Shown here piece by piece: positions 1 to 12,653 of a DNA stretch of 64,000 nucleotides. This DNA is from Loxodes magnus. Taxonomy: Eukaryota; Ciliophora; Karyorelictea; Loxodida; Loxodidae. Each line of letters begins with the position of its first letter. Position 1 is the stretch's first letter. The stretch covers positions 620,001 through 684,000 of the forward strand of contig CAMPDV010000023.1 in assembly GCA_946699065.1 (NCBI GenBank). The letters run 5' to 3'. The notes under the pieces are model-generated. The model did no database searches. It was given only the letters and a program-made list of their open reading frames with translations, and had not been told where the DNA came from. The position numbers and the translations under genes were made by a program.

Positions 1-1590
1 AAACTAAATTATCTCTTTAAATTAAGAACTACATGAAAGTTGATTTATCTAATTATGTTAAATTAGAAAATTTCTAATAATTTATGCTATTTTGTAAGAT
101 CTTATTATATATTATTCCAAAGCTAGATTAGCTTTTAAAATAGGCAGATTAATTTAGCCTTAATTATCCAACTAATATCTTAAAATAAGGTGTTATATTT
201 ATACCTTTACAAATCAATATTCTACTTGTTCATTTACATTTAATTTAACTAATCCATGTTATTTGCTCAAATGAATTATTATATATCTACAATAATTACT
301 ATACAACAATTAATAAAAGATTTAAATATCTATAAATATATAGATATTAATCTGTAGCTATTTCTTAGGTATATTAAATTTTTATTTTTAATTAATTAAA
401 GGTTAGCTACATTGATAGTTAGTAGCTTATTTTAGCATTAGCAACAAGTAGATTGTCAAGTACCTCTTTGAAATATATAGCATTTTAATTATATTTACAT
501 ATTTTCTTTTGTGTCTTACTTTAGCCTTTCATAATATAAATTTATTTACAAAGAGAATTTATTTTATTATTTGTTAATCTGACTAATTAAGAGCACTAGG
601 TAACTTCATATACTTAAAATTCTCCTTACTGCTAATAGTATTGTAAAGTTGATTGCTTACTAAAGTCTACTAATACATATGTAAATACTCTTAATACTAT
701 TTAAAATGAAATAGAAGTCATCATACTATTATAGAAAATGACCAACTAAATGTATTTAACCATATTGAAATAAAAACTACTAAGATATAGTAATTTTATT
801 TGAAAGTTGCTATAACTCTATAACTCTATAACTCTATTATCTCTTATTGAATTATCTTTCGTATTTAATAAAATATAACAGTAAGAAGATAGTTATTGCT
901 AACATAGGCTCTTATTAATAAATTCTGACATTAGATAACTAAAATATAGAAATTTGAAGAAGAATATTAGAGCAGCAATAAATGAAAAATTAGAGTTTAA
1001 ATACTAGCTTAAATATTAAAAATTGATATCAATTAAAATATATAGCAATCAATAATAGCTCTCTAAGTATACGCTTATTGCTTTTTCTTGTTTTAAAAGG
1101 TTCCGAATTAATAATCTTACTTCTAAATAAATCACTTAGTTTGTCTTAGTCATATATTTGCTTTAGTAATTTTAGATATTTAAACTCTTACTAGTGAATC
1201 AGTATTTATATACAGCTTTTTCAAATACTTTTAATAATCTACTATAGAAAGTTGCTATTCATTTAAAGTCTTCTTTAGTAGAGCAATCAAATAGTTTAAA
1301 CTTGTATAGTTAAACATGAAGTTTAAAGTTATTTTTATATACATTTCTATAGATAAATATTAAGAGTGTAAGAATTTTAGATAAAACTCTGAGTTTCTTC
1401 AAACATTACTAAGGAAGTATTAATATAAAGCTTAAAAAAATAGTTAAATCTTTGCCTATGCATTATAAATCTAAATTCATAAACTAAAAGCTACTTCATT
1501 TTTTAGAAAGCATGGATATATAAGTAATATTAAAAGAACTTAATTTCAGTAAAGCTAAATTAGAATTTTTTATTATATTTTCAGAAGAAA
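1..1590. other. AT-rich gene-free block
   Basis: No convincing protein frame is seen on either strand. The block is very AT-rich and holds one short tandem array (three copies of an 8-mer at 812-835). The last few dozen bases are presumably the promoter and short leader of the gene that begins at 1591. Confidence 0.6.
812..835. repeat. 8-bp tandem repeat, three copies
   Basis: Three perfect head-to-tail copies of ATAACTCT lie in gene-free DNA. This is a microsatellite-like run with no evident function. Confidence 0.8.
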
Positions 1591-2853
1591 ATGTCAGAGA
1601 AAAAAGAGCCTGCCTTATTTAAAGAGTTTTAAAAAGAAAGGATAAATCCTTAAGACCCATATTATTCTGTTGATAGAAGTTATCTTCCTAAGCATAAAAC
1701 TTGCATATAAAGAGTAGCTTTGTTCAATAATAATAAAATAACTAATTTGTAAAAAAATTCTTCTTAATTAGAGCAAAAAACTAAGCCTTTTGAAATCAAA
1801 CTTTACAAAGTGCCTGAATAAATTTCAATTGAAAAACAAAAAAAAGAGATTATCGTGGATTTCAATTAATAAATTAAGAGAAAAGTAAAAAAAGCAAAAA
1901 CTTTTGCGCCAAGTTCTTAAGCAATGTAGCAACTCTAGCTTTAGAAGAAAGATAATAAAACAGCCACAGAAAGATTTATAGAAAAGTACGAAGATGGCTT
2001 CCTTATATTTTTGTTTATTGGATTATTTCTACTAGGGATTATGTTCGAATTTTTTAGATTTAATTAAGTTTATATTTATAAGTTAAACTTCCTTAACATA
2101 CCAATTTTATTGAATTACTCTTCCTAGGAAAATTCAACTCAAAATGGAATAAAATTTCACTCAGTTGGTTGGCAAAAATAAGGAAAAAAGTTTAAACAAT
2201 ATAAATAATTATAGTGAAGAGGAAAGTATATTAAGTAGAAAAGGCATAATTTTAAGTTAGATGATTGCTATTTATTATAAATAATTCTATAATAAGCTTG
2301 AATTTTCATCTTATTTTGTTCTTTAATATTTAATTCTCCTAGCATACTTTTATCACTTAGCTATTATTAAAACGCTTATGCTGTTTGGTTCTTTAGTATT
2401 TCAAAGGAAATAGATTTAACTATGATGGAAAATAGTTTAAGAGAGAATTAACTAGCTTTTTAGATGAGTTTTAAGTTTTAAATATTCAATAAAATTGGAA
2501 ATCTGTTTTGTAGTTTTCTCAATTTTAACTTTCCCTATTGATGGCAAAGTAAGTAAGAAATCTGTTGAACTCGCCCCAACACTCAAATGCAATTCATCCA
2601 TAGATAACTAAATGAAGTTTCCAGTTAGGTAAAGGAAAGTATTCCACGTTAAATCTCTTTAAGAAACGATTTTGACTACAAAACACATTAATTCCATCTA
2701 GAAAGCAAAATAAAAGGAATACTATAAGATAAGTAAAAAATGAAATTGAAAAATAGCTTCCTATTTGTTGATTACAAATCGAAATTTAGTGATGAACTTC
2801 AAATCCTTTTTCTGGCTTTGATTCGTAATGCAAATAATCAAAAAAAGACTTGA
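1591..2853 (+). CDS. Two-TM membrane protein of unknown function
   Basis: The reading frame gives 420 residues with TAA/TAG read as Gln. It starts MSEKKEPALFKEF and ends NNQKKT before two consecutive in-frame TGA codons (2851-2856). The first 130 residues are Lys/Gln-rich and probably cytosolic. Two hydrophobic segments follow at about 135-155 (FLIFLFIGLFLLGIMF) and 236-258 (AWIFILFCSLIFNSPSILL). At least four internal TGA codons read sensibly as Trp, including LQWRGK (2215) and QAWIF (2299). I do not recognise the family. The tail is charged and soluble. The gene converges on the next one with only 32 bp between stops. The start is the first ATG after a T-rich stretch; no intron is needed. 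Confidence 0.75.
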
Positions 2854-2885
2854 TGAGGCAAAATATCCAAATAATATGTCTCGTT

Positions 2886-4011
2886 TCAAATTTACTTCCA
2901 TTATATATCTTTCTATTAGAAGGCCTACTATTTAAATATGCACTTTTAGCATACTTGTTTTATCTTGCTAAGTATTCAGTATTTTCTAGTTAAGAAGATG
3001 AAAGTGTTATTTTGCTTTATAGCTTATAGATGGTTGATTATTGTCTGAGATTTATTGACATCTTTCCTATAAAGCCAAGTTCTTCCCAGTTAAACTTGAC
3101 GATAAAATCGCATAAGGACTAAATAGTAAAATTACATAAAGTATTAAACTAAAAACAAACTCTGAACTTAATGGTTTAGTCACAATAATAGCTACAAATT
3201 TTAAGCCTTCAAAAAAGGCAGATTGATATCTTGCAAAATAGTGAACCGCAGTGACACTCCAATTTGCTTAATATTATCCTGTAAACCAAATTGATATGTT
3301 TTCAGCAATTGTGATATACATGTAAAATAGGAGCTAAAAAGCTAAAAGAGGCAAATTAGATTTCGATAGTTTAAGGTTAATCATATTAATAATCTATAGA
3401 CGAATTATTAGAAAGCAAAAGAAAGGTAAATATTTACTAGCTTTGCTGTTAAATCCAAGACTTAACATTAGTATTAGAGTAACTTCTGATACTTCTTGCA
3501 GAATAATATGAACTATCTCAAAACCTCGATATGACATATCCATAGAAAGTACAAGTAAGACTTGAAGTAGCAAACTTGCAGATAAGGATACAAAAGTTAT
3601 GTTTTTCACTCAAGGATTTTCCTTATAGATTTGAGCTATAATAGTTCCTCTTCCAATCGTAGATAAAGGTCAATATAAAATAATTCTACTCAAACTTCCT
3701 TCTAAGCGTTAAGTTACAGTTTTTACACATTCTGAATTACAAAATGGTCCACATTTTTCTCCTATAGTTTGAAAGAACATTATTAAAACGTTATAAGTAA
3801 GAATTATAAACAAGCATGCGATAAATCCCAGACGTTTCTTGAATTATGCTCATATTGTTGTTAATTTTATCTCAACAGAACCAGCTGAAGAGTTTTCCTC
3901 AGATAATTCATCAGGAGTATTTTCCTCTTATATTTATTCTTTATTTGGATAAAACCTACTCGATATTTGCTGATCTTCTGATTCTGCATTCTATTCTGAA
4001 TAAATCTTCAT
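2886..4011 (-). CDS. Multi-pass membrane protein, unknown family
   Basis: The minus-strand frame opens with MKIYSEQNAESEDQQ, an acidic Ser/Gln-rich head of about 45 residues, then a first membrane span (FIACLFIILTYNVLIMFF). A Cys-containing stretch (GEKCGPFCNSECVK) follows, then several more hydrophobic segments (SASLLLQVLLVLS, LILMLSLGF, LLAFQLLFYMYITIA, FVFSLILYVILLFSPY). The main frame has no TGA before it would run deep into the convergent gene. A 16-nt GT..AG intron at about 2913-2928 moves it onto a TGA at 2886-2888, giving about 369 residues ending KDIQWKQI. An alternative 16-nt intron at 2928-2943 gives the same end. Three internal TGAs read as Trp. The body is well supported; the last exon is inferred. 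No family is recognised. Confidence 0.65.
2913..2928 (-). other. Candidate 16-nt intron (tentative)
   Basis: The minus-strand sequence GTAGGCCTTCTAATAG has GT..AG ends. Its removal brings the upstream membrane-protein frame to a TGA 25 bases further on. A competing 16-nt choice lies at 2928-2943, so the exact position is uncertain. Confidence 0.4.
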
Positions 4012-5239
4012 TTAAGATTTTAAACAAATGTGAAATTAGTTTAGTTATGTATATAACCTTCATTTAATTTACTATTTACTCTATACTTCTCTTTATCTTT
4101 ATTCCTTTAATTTTATTCCTTCCAAATCTTTATTTTATCATAAACTTTCTATAAATTTCTATGATTTATGAAGATAAATAAATAAATTAAATTAAAAGCT
4201 AGATTAAAAGGTTTGTAGTCATAAAGTCTAAAAGTAATAATTATTTTTAGTTATTAAAGTAAAGCAAGAAAAAGTGTTTATAGATTATACAAATGTAAAA
4301 TACTTTTCTGAAGAGTTATCGTTTATATTAAAAATTCTAGTATCCTAAAAAAACATTGTATTTCCTCTTTATTTTTGGTAAGCTGAATAAAGGTAAAATA
4401 AATGCTATTTGTAAGTAATTTTAAAAAGAAGAAATAAAAGCATGAGTAAATAAGCTTTTAAATACTCTCTTTAAAATTTCAATTTTTACCTCTTTGTATG
4501 ATTTCAAAAAAATAAATTTTTTATTTTAATTATTTGGTACAAAATATTTAAACAGAAAGGAATTTATATGATGTATAAACCAATATTTAGCTGACTTAAA
4601 TAAAAAGATAAAGCTTTAATTTGCAAAAAAATATATCTAAAGTATCTATTTTAATTGACAAAATTAAAAAAACTTAGAATAAATAAAGTTGTATATAATA
4701 AATTATCTAAGAAGCAAAAATCATAAAATTACATGTAAATAGTTAGAAATATTAATTTCTATATTCAAATAACTATATAAGTTTCACTGCATATCAATTT
4801 CTTATTCATTGTTTAACTAAAAGAAATTGTATTGAAAAAGATTTAAAGAAGGTTATTAGATATTCTAATAAATCTATATTTATAATTTTTATATTCAATC
4901 TAAGCTATTAAATTATGATACTTATTTCTCTTCTTTATCTTAATCAAGAAAATGAATAGTATATAAATAATCTAAAAGATACTTAAATATTATATTTTTA
5001 GCTTGTTTCTAATTATTTTGCCTCTTTTTTAAAGTAATTTTTTACTAATTCTCAGCAGAAAAAGTAATTTAGAAATTTTTATTTCATAAGCAAGTAAAAT
5101 TTTATTTTTATCTTTTTAATTCAATTGTGAATGCAATTTTTAAATTATTTATTTCATCTTATAGCACATCAAAAGTAATTTTATAAAACAAAATACATTT
5201 ATTTATCCCAAAATAAGGAAAAATATTTAAATATACTTA

Positions 5240-5475
5240 TGGATTTTACTATACTGATTATTAATGTCGTCCTCTGCTTTGGTGATGCAATGAGACGCAA
5301 CCCTGCCATGTCCTTGAACCTCCAACAAGTATTAAAGATTACGAGTATTCTGAAATTATATCAGTATTGAACAAGGTTTATCAGTATCTGATAATTTTAT
5401 CAGTAACAAACATTCTTGTCAGTATGAAACATTTTTTAAAGAGCTGCGCACCAACGAGAGTGCTACGCTCTCTAT
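5240..5475. ncRNA. GC-rich island, candidate structured RNA
   Basis: This 240-bp stretch is clearly less AT-rich than the DNA on either side and shows no coding character. The left part (about 5265-5330) is dense in GC, with words such as GTCGTCCTCTGC and GACGCAACCCTGCC. The middle carries four near-copies of TATCAGTA or GTCAGTAT, and the right end has a perfect 5-bp hairpin (GAGAG 5456-5460, CTCTC 5468-5472). A run of seven T lies about 40 bp further right, as expected for a Pol III terminator if the transcript is on the plus strand. I could not match it to U1-U6, SRP, RNase P or tRNA. The strand is unknown. Confidence 0.35.
5456..5472. other. Small inverted repeat (hairpin)
   Basis: GAGAG and CTCTC arms enclose a 7-base loop at the right edge of the GC-rich island. 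Confidence 0.6.
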
Positions 5476-6848
5476 AATCAAATTTATTTATTATTTTATT
5501 TATTTAAAGGATTTTTTTCAACTTTATTATAGACTAATATTAATTTATAAAGTCTTTCTAATATAAGTTTTCTTAAACTAACTATATTTCATATTTATTA
5601 GCTTTTAATTATATGTATGTTAATTTCATAATTTTGTTCTCTCTCTTTCTACTGTAATTATCATTCTTATCTATAATTTTTAAAGTTTTTCTTAAATATA
5701 ACTTGATTGCTTCTCAATTATATCTTCTTTCTTAAATATATCTTCTATATACCTTTGTTTATTTGCTTAATACTTATAAAGTCATACTCCTGAATCGTAT
5801 TTGCATCTAATAAGCGGGGGGTATGCTTTCGATATTAAAAAACCATTCTATTTTTATAAAGACTTAACTCAAAACTAAACTACTCATTATTGCCCATATT
5901 TTAACTCTATTAGAATATTATTATTTAAGAATATCTCTTATCATTAAGAAACTCAATTGTTTGGTTTTCCTGCATTTAAATGACAAAATTAAAAATCTTA
6001 AGAGATACGTCTTGCTTAATTACTCTAGTGCTTATCTTTGAAAATAAAAATGTTTAAATTTATATTTAATTAGATTTTTATTCTAAATAAGGATATAAAT
6101 TAGTGTTTATCTCATTGCTAGCTTTATTCCCTAATAAAACTTCATATAGTTCTACTAATTTGGAAAAATTAAGAAAGAGTAGTCAATTAACTTTTTCTGT
6201 AGCTTATTCTTGATATATAAATAATGGTTATTAGCCTTTATTTTAAGCATTAAATTATCATTAAAAAATATCTAAGAAAATTGAAATTAAATGGAATAAG
6301 TTTATAAGGTTAAGCTACTGTCGTAAATGCAAAATCTTAGCTATAACAGTTTCACTTGAATGGCCTTTTAAATCCAGAATATATTAATGTTAAAAATACT
6401 TATATGATTGTAAAGTTATATCATTTTAATAATATCATTTACTTTCATATCTAGACTGCAATTCAAGTATAAACTAATTAAAAATCAAGATAGATAATGA
6501 AATTTAAGTATTTTATCACGAAGTTGAGCTAGAAAAATTGAGTTTTAAATGTTTTTTGTTTAATCATTTCAAAGCTATAGGGTGATAAATAAGCTATGGC
6601 TACATATAGAATGGAAAGCATTAAAGAATTTTCTCTTATTCCAGATAATATGAAGATGATAATATTTTTTAAATTTAAACTTTTCATATTTATTAATCTC
6701 TTGCCATTTAAGAAAGATTATGAATTTATAAAATTTAAAATTAAATTATAATAAATTCTATTCAGTTTAACTCAAAGTTTAAATTTAAACGAATATATTA
6801 ATCAGAAATATTTCATATTTAAAGCTTATAGCTTAAACTGTATAAAAA

Positions 6849-9083
6849 ATGCAAAATAGATACTTCCTTCTGATTTTCATCTCTCTTTTGGATCTGACTT
6901 ATTCCTATACTTGCTCTTAGTGTAAAAATAATTATTTCTCAGGTTGCTAAAACAATGCTAAGAGCTGTCCTGTCAACTGATAGTTAGGAATTTAAGAATA
7001 ATAGCAGAGCTAGCAATACAGCAAGACTTTTATGGAATGCTAGTACGGAATGTGTATGTGCGGCTATGTACCTCTAGAAAATAGTACCTGCAAAGTAATA
7101 AGAAACAGATAAATAACTATTTCTGGTGGAATAGATCTTAATCAGCATAATAAAGAAGAATTTTAATCGCTGGAAATTTCTTATTAAACAATTAGCAAAC
7201 TTGATTCTTACTTTGGTAATAAATAAAATCCTCTCGAATTTCTATAGTAGAATCCACTCACTCTAACTTAAAGTGAAGTATAAGAAATAACCTAAAAATT
7301 TTTTGATTTTTATTATAAATAGTTAGAGAATAATTATAATAAGCAGTCTAAATCTTCTTTTTCTTCATTGAACTATACTTTAAGAACAGCTATTTTTTCT
7401 ACTTATTGAGATATAGGAACTACAGCTGAATTCACTAAATTTTGAAACTATATAATTGTATAAGATTGGAGTGGCGCTATTAATACACTAAGAACTCTTA
7501 ATTCCGATGAATAATCCAAAATTAGAAGAAATTCTGAAGCTGATATAATGTAAGTTAGTCTGCTGTCTTGTTCGAAGACGTATATAGATTTGTGCTTTGC
7601 AGTAGATGAATCAGGAAGTATTAGTTTAGCTTAGTATCAATAAGAAAAGAATTGTGTGATTGGAATAGTTAATAAATTTGAAATAAATCCAGATTATACA
7701 AGAATTGCAATTGTCGGATATAGTGACTATCCTATATTATATGCTGACTTCAATGAACTAACTTCTAATAGTGAAGCTGCCTCTTTTATTAATAGCATAG
7801 GAAAAATGGATTCATCTACATATGCTGGTGCAGCTTTATAATACATATACTAAAATGTATTTAAACAAGATAAAGGATCTCGAAACCAGGAATAAGGGTT
7901 TTCACATGTTATTATAGTTATTACTGACGGAGAATCATGAGATGAATCAGTTCTTACTACTTACTCATAAATTTTAAGAGATTCAGGAGTATAAATATAT
8001 TCTGTAGGTGTAGGATAATATAATTATAATTAACTACTCATAATGGCAGGCTAGGAAGATCGTATTTTTACTGTTGATAATTTTGATTTACTTGCTACCT
8101 AGATAGGAAGTCTTCAAAATGTAGCATGCTTTTCTCAAGCAAAAATAGGAGTGGGTGTAAATACTTAAAGCGAGATATAAGAAGACACTTATAAGTATTT
8201 TGAAATAGCCTTTGAAAGTGATTACGGAGTTACAATTATTGTAGATATTTCTAATGGAAATGTGTAACTATATGGTAGTTATACTAATCCTAATCCTAAT
8301 GAATACTCTTACGATTTTATAGCAGAATTAATTGAAAGTAGTTAAAATAATCTTGATTAAATGTATTTATGATTACCACTTATTGAATAAAGTAGTTCAA
8401 ATTAGTAATATACGGCTTATTTTTCAATAAAAGGAACTGGCTCTGGAAAAAATATAATTTAATTAGAAACAGTTGAAGGCATTAAATGTAGTGATGGCAC
8501 ATTTAATAACTGCGATTAAAAAGAAGATGAGGAAGAGATTGAAGAAGAAACTGAATAAGAAACTGAATAAGAAACTGAAGAAGAGATTGAAGAAGAGACT
8601 GAATAAGATGAGTAAAATGACTAATTTAACAATAGAACCAAACAAGAAAATTCTTAATTGAGAGGAAGTTATACAAAATCAGATTGCTAAATGAAATACA
8701 TTCAACCTTATGCTTAAATCAATTGAAATACGATTGATTAATTTCGGAGATAAGCATAAAGTCCATTAACTCGATGGGATTGCTTTTTTTATTAATAATT
8801 ATTCGAAAAGTTTAAGAAGGAGAGTGATATAGCAAAAATGGAGCCAAGGGTTGCCATTTTTTCATGAATCTATGTTTATGATCGATAGACAGAAACAGCT
8901 AAAGGAAGATCATCAACAAATTCAATAATAGCCTGTGCTTTTTGGGCTGCGACAGGTTTTCCAACTTTAGTTGCTTTATTTTTGCTTTTTATAGGATAAG
9001 ACCGCTTATTTAGTGCATTGCCAAAATAAATCAATAGAGAATTTTTTGAAACATAGCAAGAAGAGGTAAAAAATATCTAGTGA
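6849..9083 (+). CDS. Secreted/surface vWA protein with lysozyme-like N-terminus
   Basis: This 744-residue protein starts with a clear signal peptide (MQNRYFLLIFISLLDLTYS) and a short Cys-rich segment. Residues of about 75-215 run SGGIDLNQH, then PLTLTQSEVQEI, TLRTAIFSTYWDIGT and KFWNY; this pattern resembles the pesticin/GH24-like lysozyme fold, which is my inference. A von Willebrand A domain follows, with MIDAS motif DESGS at 253-257, the expected Thr (STYAGAAL) and Asp (VITDGES). An acidic Glu/Gln repeat is at about 558-590. A hydrophobic span (CAFWAATGFPTLVALFLLF) near 695-715 suggests a type I membrane anchor. Seven or so TGA codons read as Trp, the last 216 nt before the TGA stop. No intron is needed. 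The role is probably extracellular adhesion or particle binding. Confidence 0.85.
8520..8620 (+). repeat. In-frame Glu/Gln repeat, 15-nt unit
   Basis: Imperfect copies of a GAAGAAACTGAATAA-type unit encode EETEQ-like repeats inside the vWA protein. The Gln positions are TAA codons, so the repeat depends on stop reassignment. Its antisense gives a spurious Phe-rich open frame. Confidence 0.75.
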
Positions 9084-10757
9084 GAACCTGTTAAATACAA
9101 TATAACTCTAATATCTAATTCTTAATAACTATTTATTATATTTTAATAACAATTTAATTTTATATTACTTCTTATAAAATTTTAACTATTTTTTAATTAA
9201 TACACTCCTAATACTATATCCATTAATTTAAAAAGTTAAAGAGTAATGCTACATTAAATTAAAAAAATTAAAAAAAAGGCAAATATATTTTTCCTAAATA
9301 TAAAGAAAATGTTTTAATAGTTTAAATCGTTCTCTTTTTGTAGTTAAAGTAAATATGAAAAATGAGTTTACTAACGTTAAACAAAATAATTTTAATAGAT
9401 TGATAAACATGAATATTTAATTTTATCTCTATCAATTTTTATTCTAAATTTTTGACTTTAAACTTGATTATATATAATAAAATTTAATTTTTATTAGCAA
9501 ATAGAATAACTTACTTTATATCATATAGCAAGATAAATGGTAATTAAACTTTATTTAAATTCTATTTACTTAAAGTGCTTTATATATATCTCAGTTTATG
9601 AAATTCATTTTATTTTTATAGTAATTGCTTATTTAATATCTCTAGATATATTTTGATATGCTTATTTATCAAAATTTTCATATTCCTATATTTAAAAGGA
9701 ATATTTGTATATTAAGAATCTTTATAAAGCTTTGAGAATTAATTGTTTTTTCTTTTATATCTACTACTTCTTGCTTGATTATTCAAAGGGATTATTACTA
9801 TTTTTAAAACCAATTAATATTTTGAGTTTTTCCATAATTATACAATAACAAAATTATTCAGAATAGTTTAATGAAGCTTATAACCTGCCCTTGAGTGTAT
9901 TTAAAATTATAAAATTTCAAAAGTGCTTATTTCAATATTATTTAACAAGAATTTGCTATGAATAAATTTAGCTAAAGTTTATAAAATTGAATAAGCTTAA
10001 CACTAATAGGAGCCAATTAGATTATAATAAATAGATGATTAATTATAATGGGGGACAGAAATAGGATATATGAAATAACAATTTTATGAGATTCGCAATT
10101 ATTTTATAGAAATAACATTTTCAATCAGAAATTAACTAGTTTAAAAGCAAGTTTAGTAGAAAAAACTGTGATTGCAAAGAAAAATAAATCTAAATTTTCA
10201 ATTAAGAATGAATTTTGATCTAATTGTCAATGCTTAAATAGAGATTTGTGTAGTTACATTATCGCAAATTTATTGCATAAGATAGACAATATTTTCTATC
10301 TTAAACTAAATAAAAAAAATAAATAAAGTTTAGACACATAATGGAATAAATAAAATATTTTAAAAGTTAGAATTTTTATGAGACGTTAGTTTGATGTAAA
10401 TAAAATAACGTTATTATTATAATACTCTAGAATTTTAAAATCTAAAAATTCTAAATAAAATTTTATTTCAATTGAATTTAATTAACAACATTAAAAATCT
10501 TTTCAAAAGGTAAATAGCACATTTGCTCACAATTTAAAGTTTTATATCTAATAGTTTAAAAGTACTTAAAACTTTAGGTTTATAATACAATTATTTTAAA
10601 TAGTTATCTGTTTAAAGCTACTTGATTTGGTATGATTTTAACAAAAAACAAGCAAGGAGGAATTTATAAGCTTATTTAAAAACATTAACTAGAAAGTAAA
10701 ATATCTGAGTATGTTTTATTAAAGATTCTTAATTATAATTTAAATTATTAAAATTTC
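9084..10757. other. AT-rich gene-free block
   Basis: Nothing with coding character, RNA structure or repeats was recognised in this stretch between two convergent genes. Confidence 0.6.
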
Positions 10758-12653
10758 TCAATTCTAAGTATTATTACTATTACTTTGCTTTTTAAGATAT
10801 AATTCATACTACCATCCATATTTTTCAATTAATTTCAGTTCTTCATCTTTTTAACGTTTTATTCTCTCTTTTTGAACTTTTTATTTTTACTCTTTTACAA
10901 AATCTTCAAGTTTCCCTAACCTTTTTACAACTGAATCTAGATAATTTTGCTAGTTTTAAGATTAAGGCGATATTTTTTGTTCCTATTTCTCAATTCTCAT
11001 AAAAACGTTGTAATTTGAAGCAAGTTACTCTTTTATTTTGCTGATATTAACTTTAGAGTTGGAATTGTCTTCGATTCTTGGTGTTACAAATCTATATATA
11101 GGTAAGAGGGCACTTTATTAAAGTTGCCTAATTTATTCACTTTCTTTTTATTTAGATTCTATATTTTTCTGTTAATCTTGCTTAACTTTTTCAATTTAAA
11201 GTCTTGGAACATTTCTCTATTACTAACTAAAAATGTTCTTTTTTTGGATAATTGTATTTTACTTGCCAAAGCTCTTTGTAACTGTTGTTTTACTACCGAA
11301 TCATGCATTTTCTTTTTTCTGCATTGGAGTAGATAATTACCTTTTTAGCCTTTCATCTAAAATATCCTTACTGCTAGTACTTAATTTTAATTTTTAATTT
11401 TACTAATTAACCTTTTTATTTTCTATTTTAGAGTTTTACGTATTCAGAGAAGAGTTAGAATCATCAGAAATGTAATCGCTTATAATTTAAGATTTGTTTA
11501 CTTTAGAGGAAATTGTTTCCTAGTTTAAGAAGTTTTACTTTAATGAACTGCTATTAAGAGTTTGCTTCAAACGACTTACTTTTTCTCTCCTTTTATTACT
11601 AAATTTATATATTCGGGTAAGGTTATAATAATTCACATTTATTAGATATCATTTATTTGACTCATCTTCTTGAATGAAATCCGCTTATAGCTCTATTAAT
11701 TTAGACTCTAGAGCTTTGAAGAAGTACTTATTGAGAAAGTTTATTAGATTTAATGTGATACTTTCTAGTTCATCGCATTATATTTTACTTTTAATCATTG
11801 TTTTGGTATTTTTACACACTACATAATCTAACTTTTTCTAATCAGTTGGTATAAAATTTGTCTATTACATTTGTTTGTTTTTTTCCCTTTATTCCTATTA
11901 AAAAATCATTTATCTAAGTTTAGCAAAAAACTTAGCATTTTTAAGAGCTTTATTAATAGGTTCAACTACATCTTTTCAATCACTTTATCTGAGTTAGTAT
12001 ATAGGACTTATGTTACTTATTAAAGTTTTTTAAAATATGCCTGAAAAATCTCACTTAACTCTGTAGATGCTAGCATGATGCATAATTGGTATAATATATC
12101 TCTATATCATTAAGGGAATCTCACTCTATATGCACTCGTTTCAATGATTAACAGAATCCAGTGTTTTTCAATAGCATTCAACTGAATCCAGTTCTTTGGA
12201 TATTAAGAAGGGAAATTCAGAATTTCCATGATTTCCTTTAGGCTTGTGATGAAAGAATCTGCAAATTTGGAAAAATTAAGTAAAGCTGAAAGATAAATTC
12301 TTACTGTGCTCGATCCATTTACTTTATCCATTCCACTGTCTTAGTTCTTTAGTTTGTGTAAATATAAGAGGGATATTTGAAATATTTGGGGTCATATAAA
12401 AGAGTTTCTGGAATGTTGATAGTGAGAAGTCCTTTATTGCAGCACTAAGTTAAAATATGCATAAAAGTGAAGTTATTTATAGTTTCTCCTTAAATTTTCA
12501 TATTGAAAGGTTCTTGTGTATGCATTAAATTAAGCGATATATTCATTTTTTGTTAAATACAATTTTTTTTAATGTTTTTAAGCAGTTTAATCAAGCAAGC
12601 ACTACTTATGAATAGCAATCTTATTGAGATTATTTAATTTCTTACTAAAGCAT
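10758..12653 (-). CDS. Unknown Gln/Trp-rich protein with KWYLIN motif
   Basis: One uninterrupted frame runs 631 residues from MLQQEIKQSQQDCYS to QSNSNNTQN before a TGA at 10758-10760. The first 300 residues look globular, with motifs such as LRQWNGQSKWIEHSK and PIMHHASIYRVKWDFSG. At about residue 330 lies ADFIQEDESNKWYLIN, where the W is a TGA codon. The C-terminal third is polar and probably coiled-coil (LKRQLSTPMQKKENAW, FVKEQKQKVQKERIKRQK). I first suspected a 22-nt intron at 11319-11340, but the unspliced frame reads well throughout. The family is not recognised. The neighbouring gene at 16382 carries a similar DFI..KWYLIN motif. Confidence 0.75.

Larger units (their letters stand above)
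4012..6848. other. Gene-free block with one GC-rich island
   Basis: No protein frame is convincing here. A 73-aa plus-strand open stretch at 3846-4067 is only the antisense of the neighbouring gene. The only distinctive content is the GC-rich island at about 5240-5475, described separately. Confidence 0.6.

Noticed and set aside
3110..3150. GTAATTTTACTATTTAG inside the minus-strand membrane gene looks like a 17-nt intron
   Set aside because: Read through, it encodes part of a hydrophobic span, and splicing it leaves no nearby TGA.
8463..8645. Phe/Leu-rich 60-aa minus-strand frame
   Set aside because: It is the antisense of the Glu/Gln repeat in the vWA gene.
11319..11340. Apparent 22-nt GT..AG intron in the 10758-12653 gene
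   Set aside because: The unspliced frame remains coherent from start to TGA stop, and the size does not fit the 16-17-nt class.
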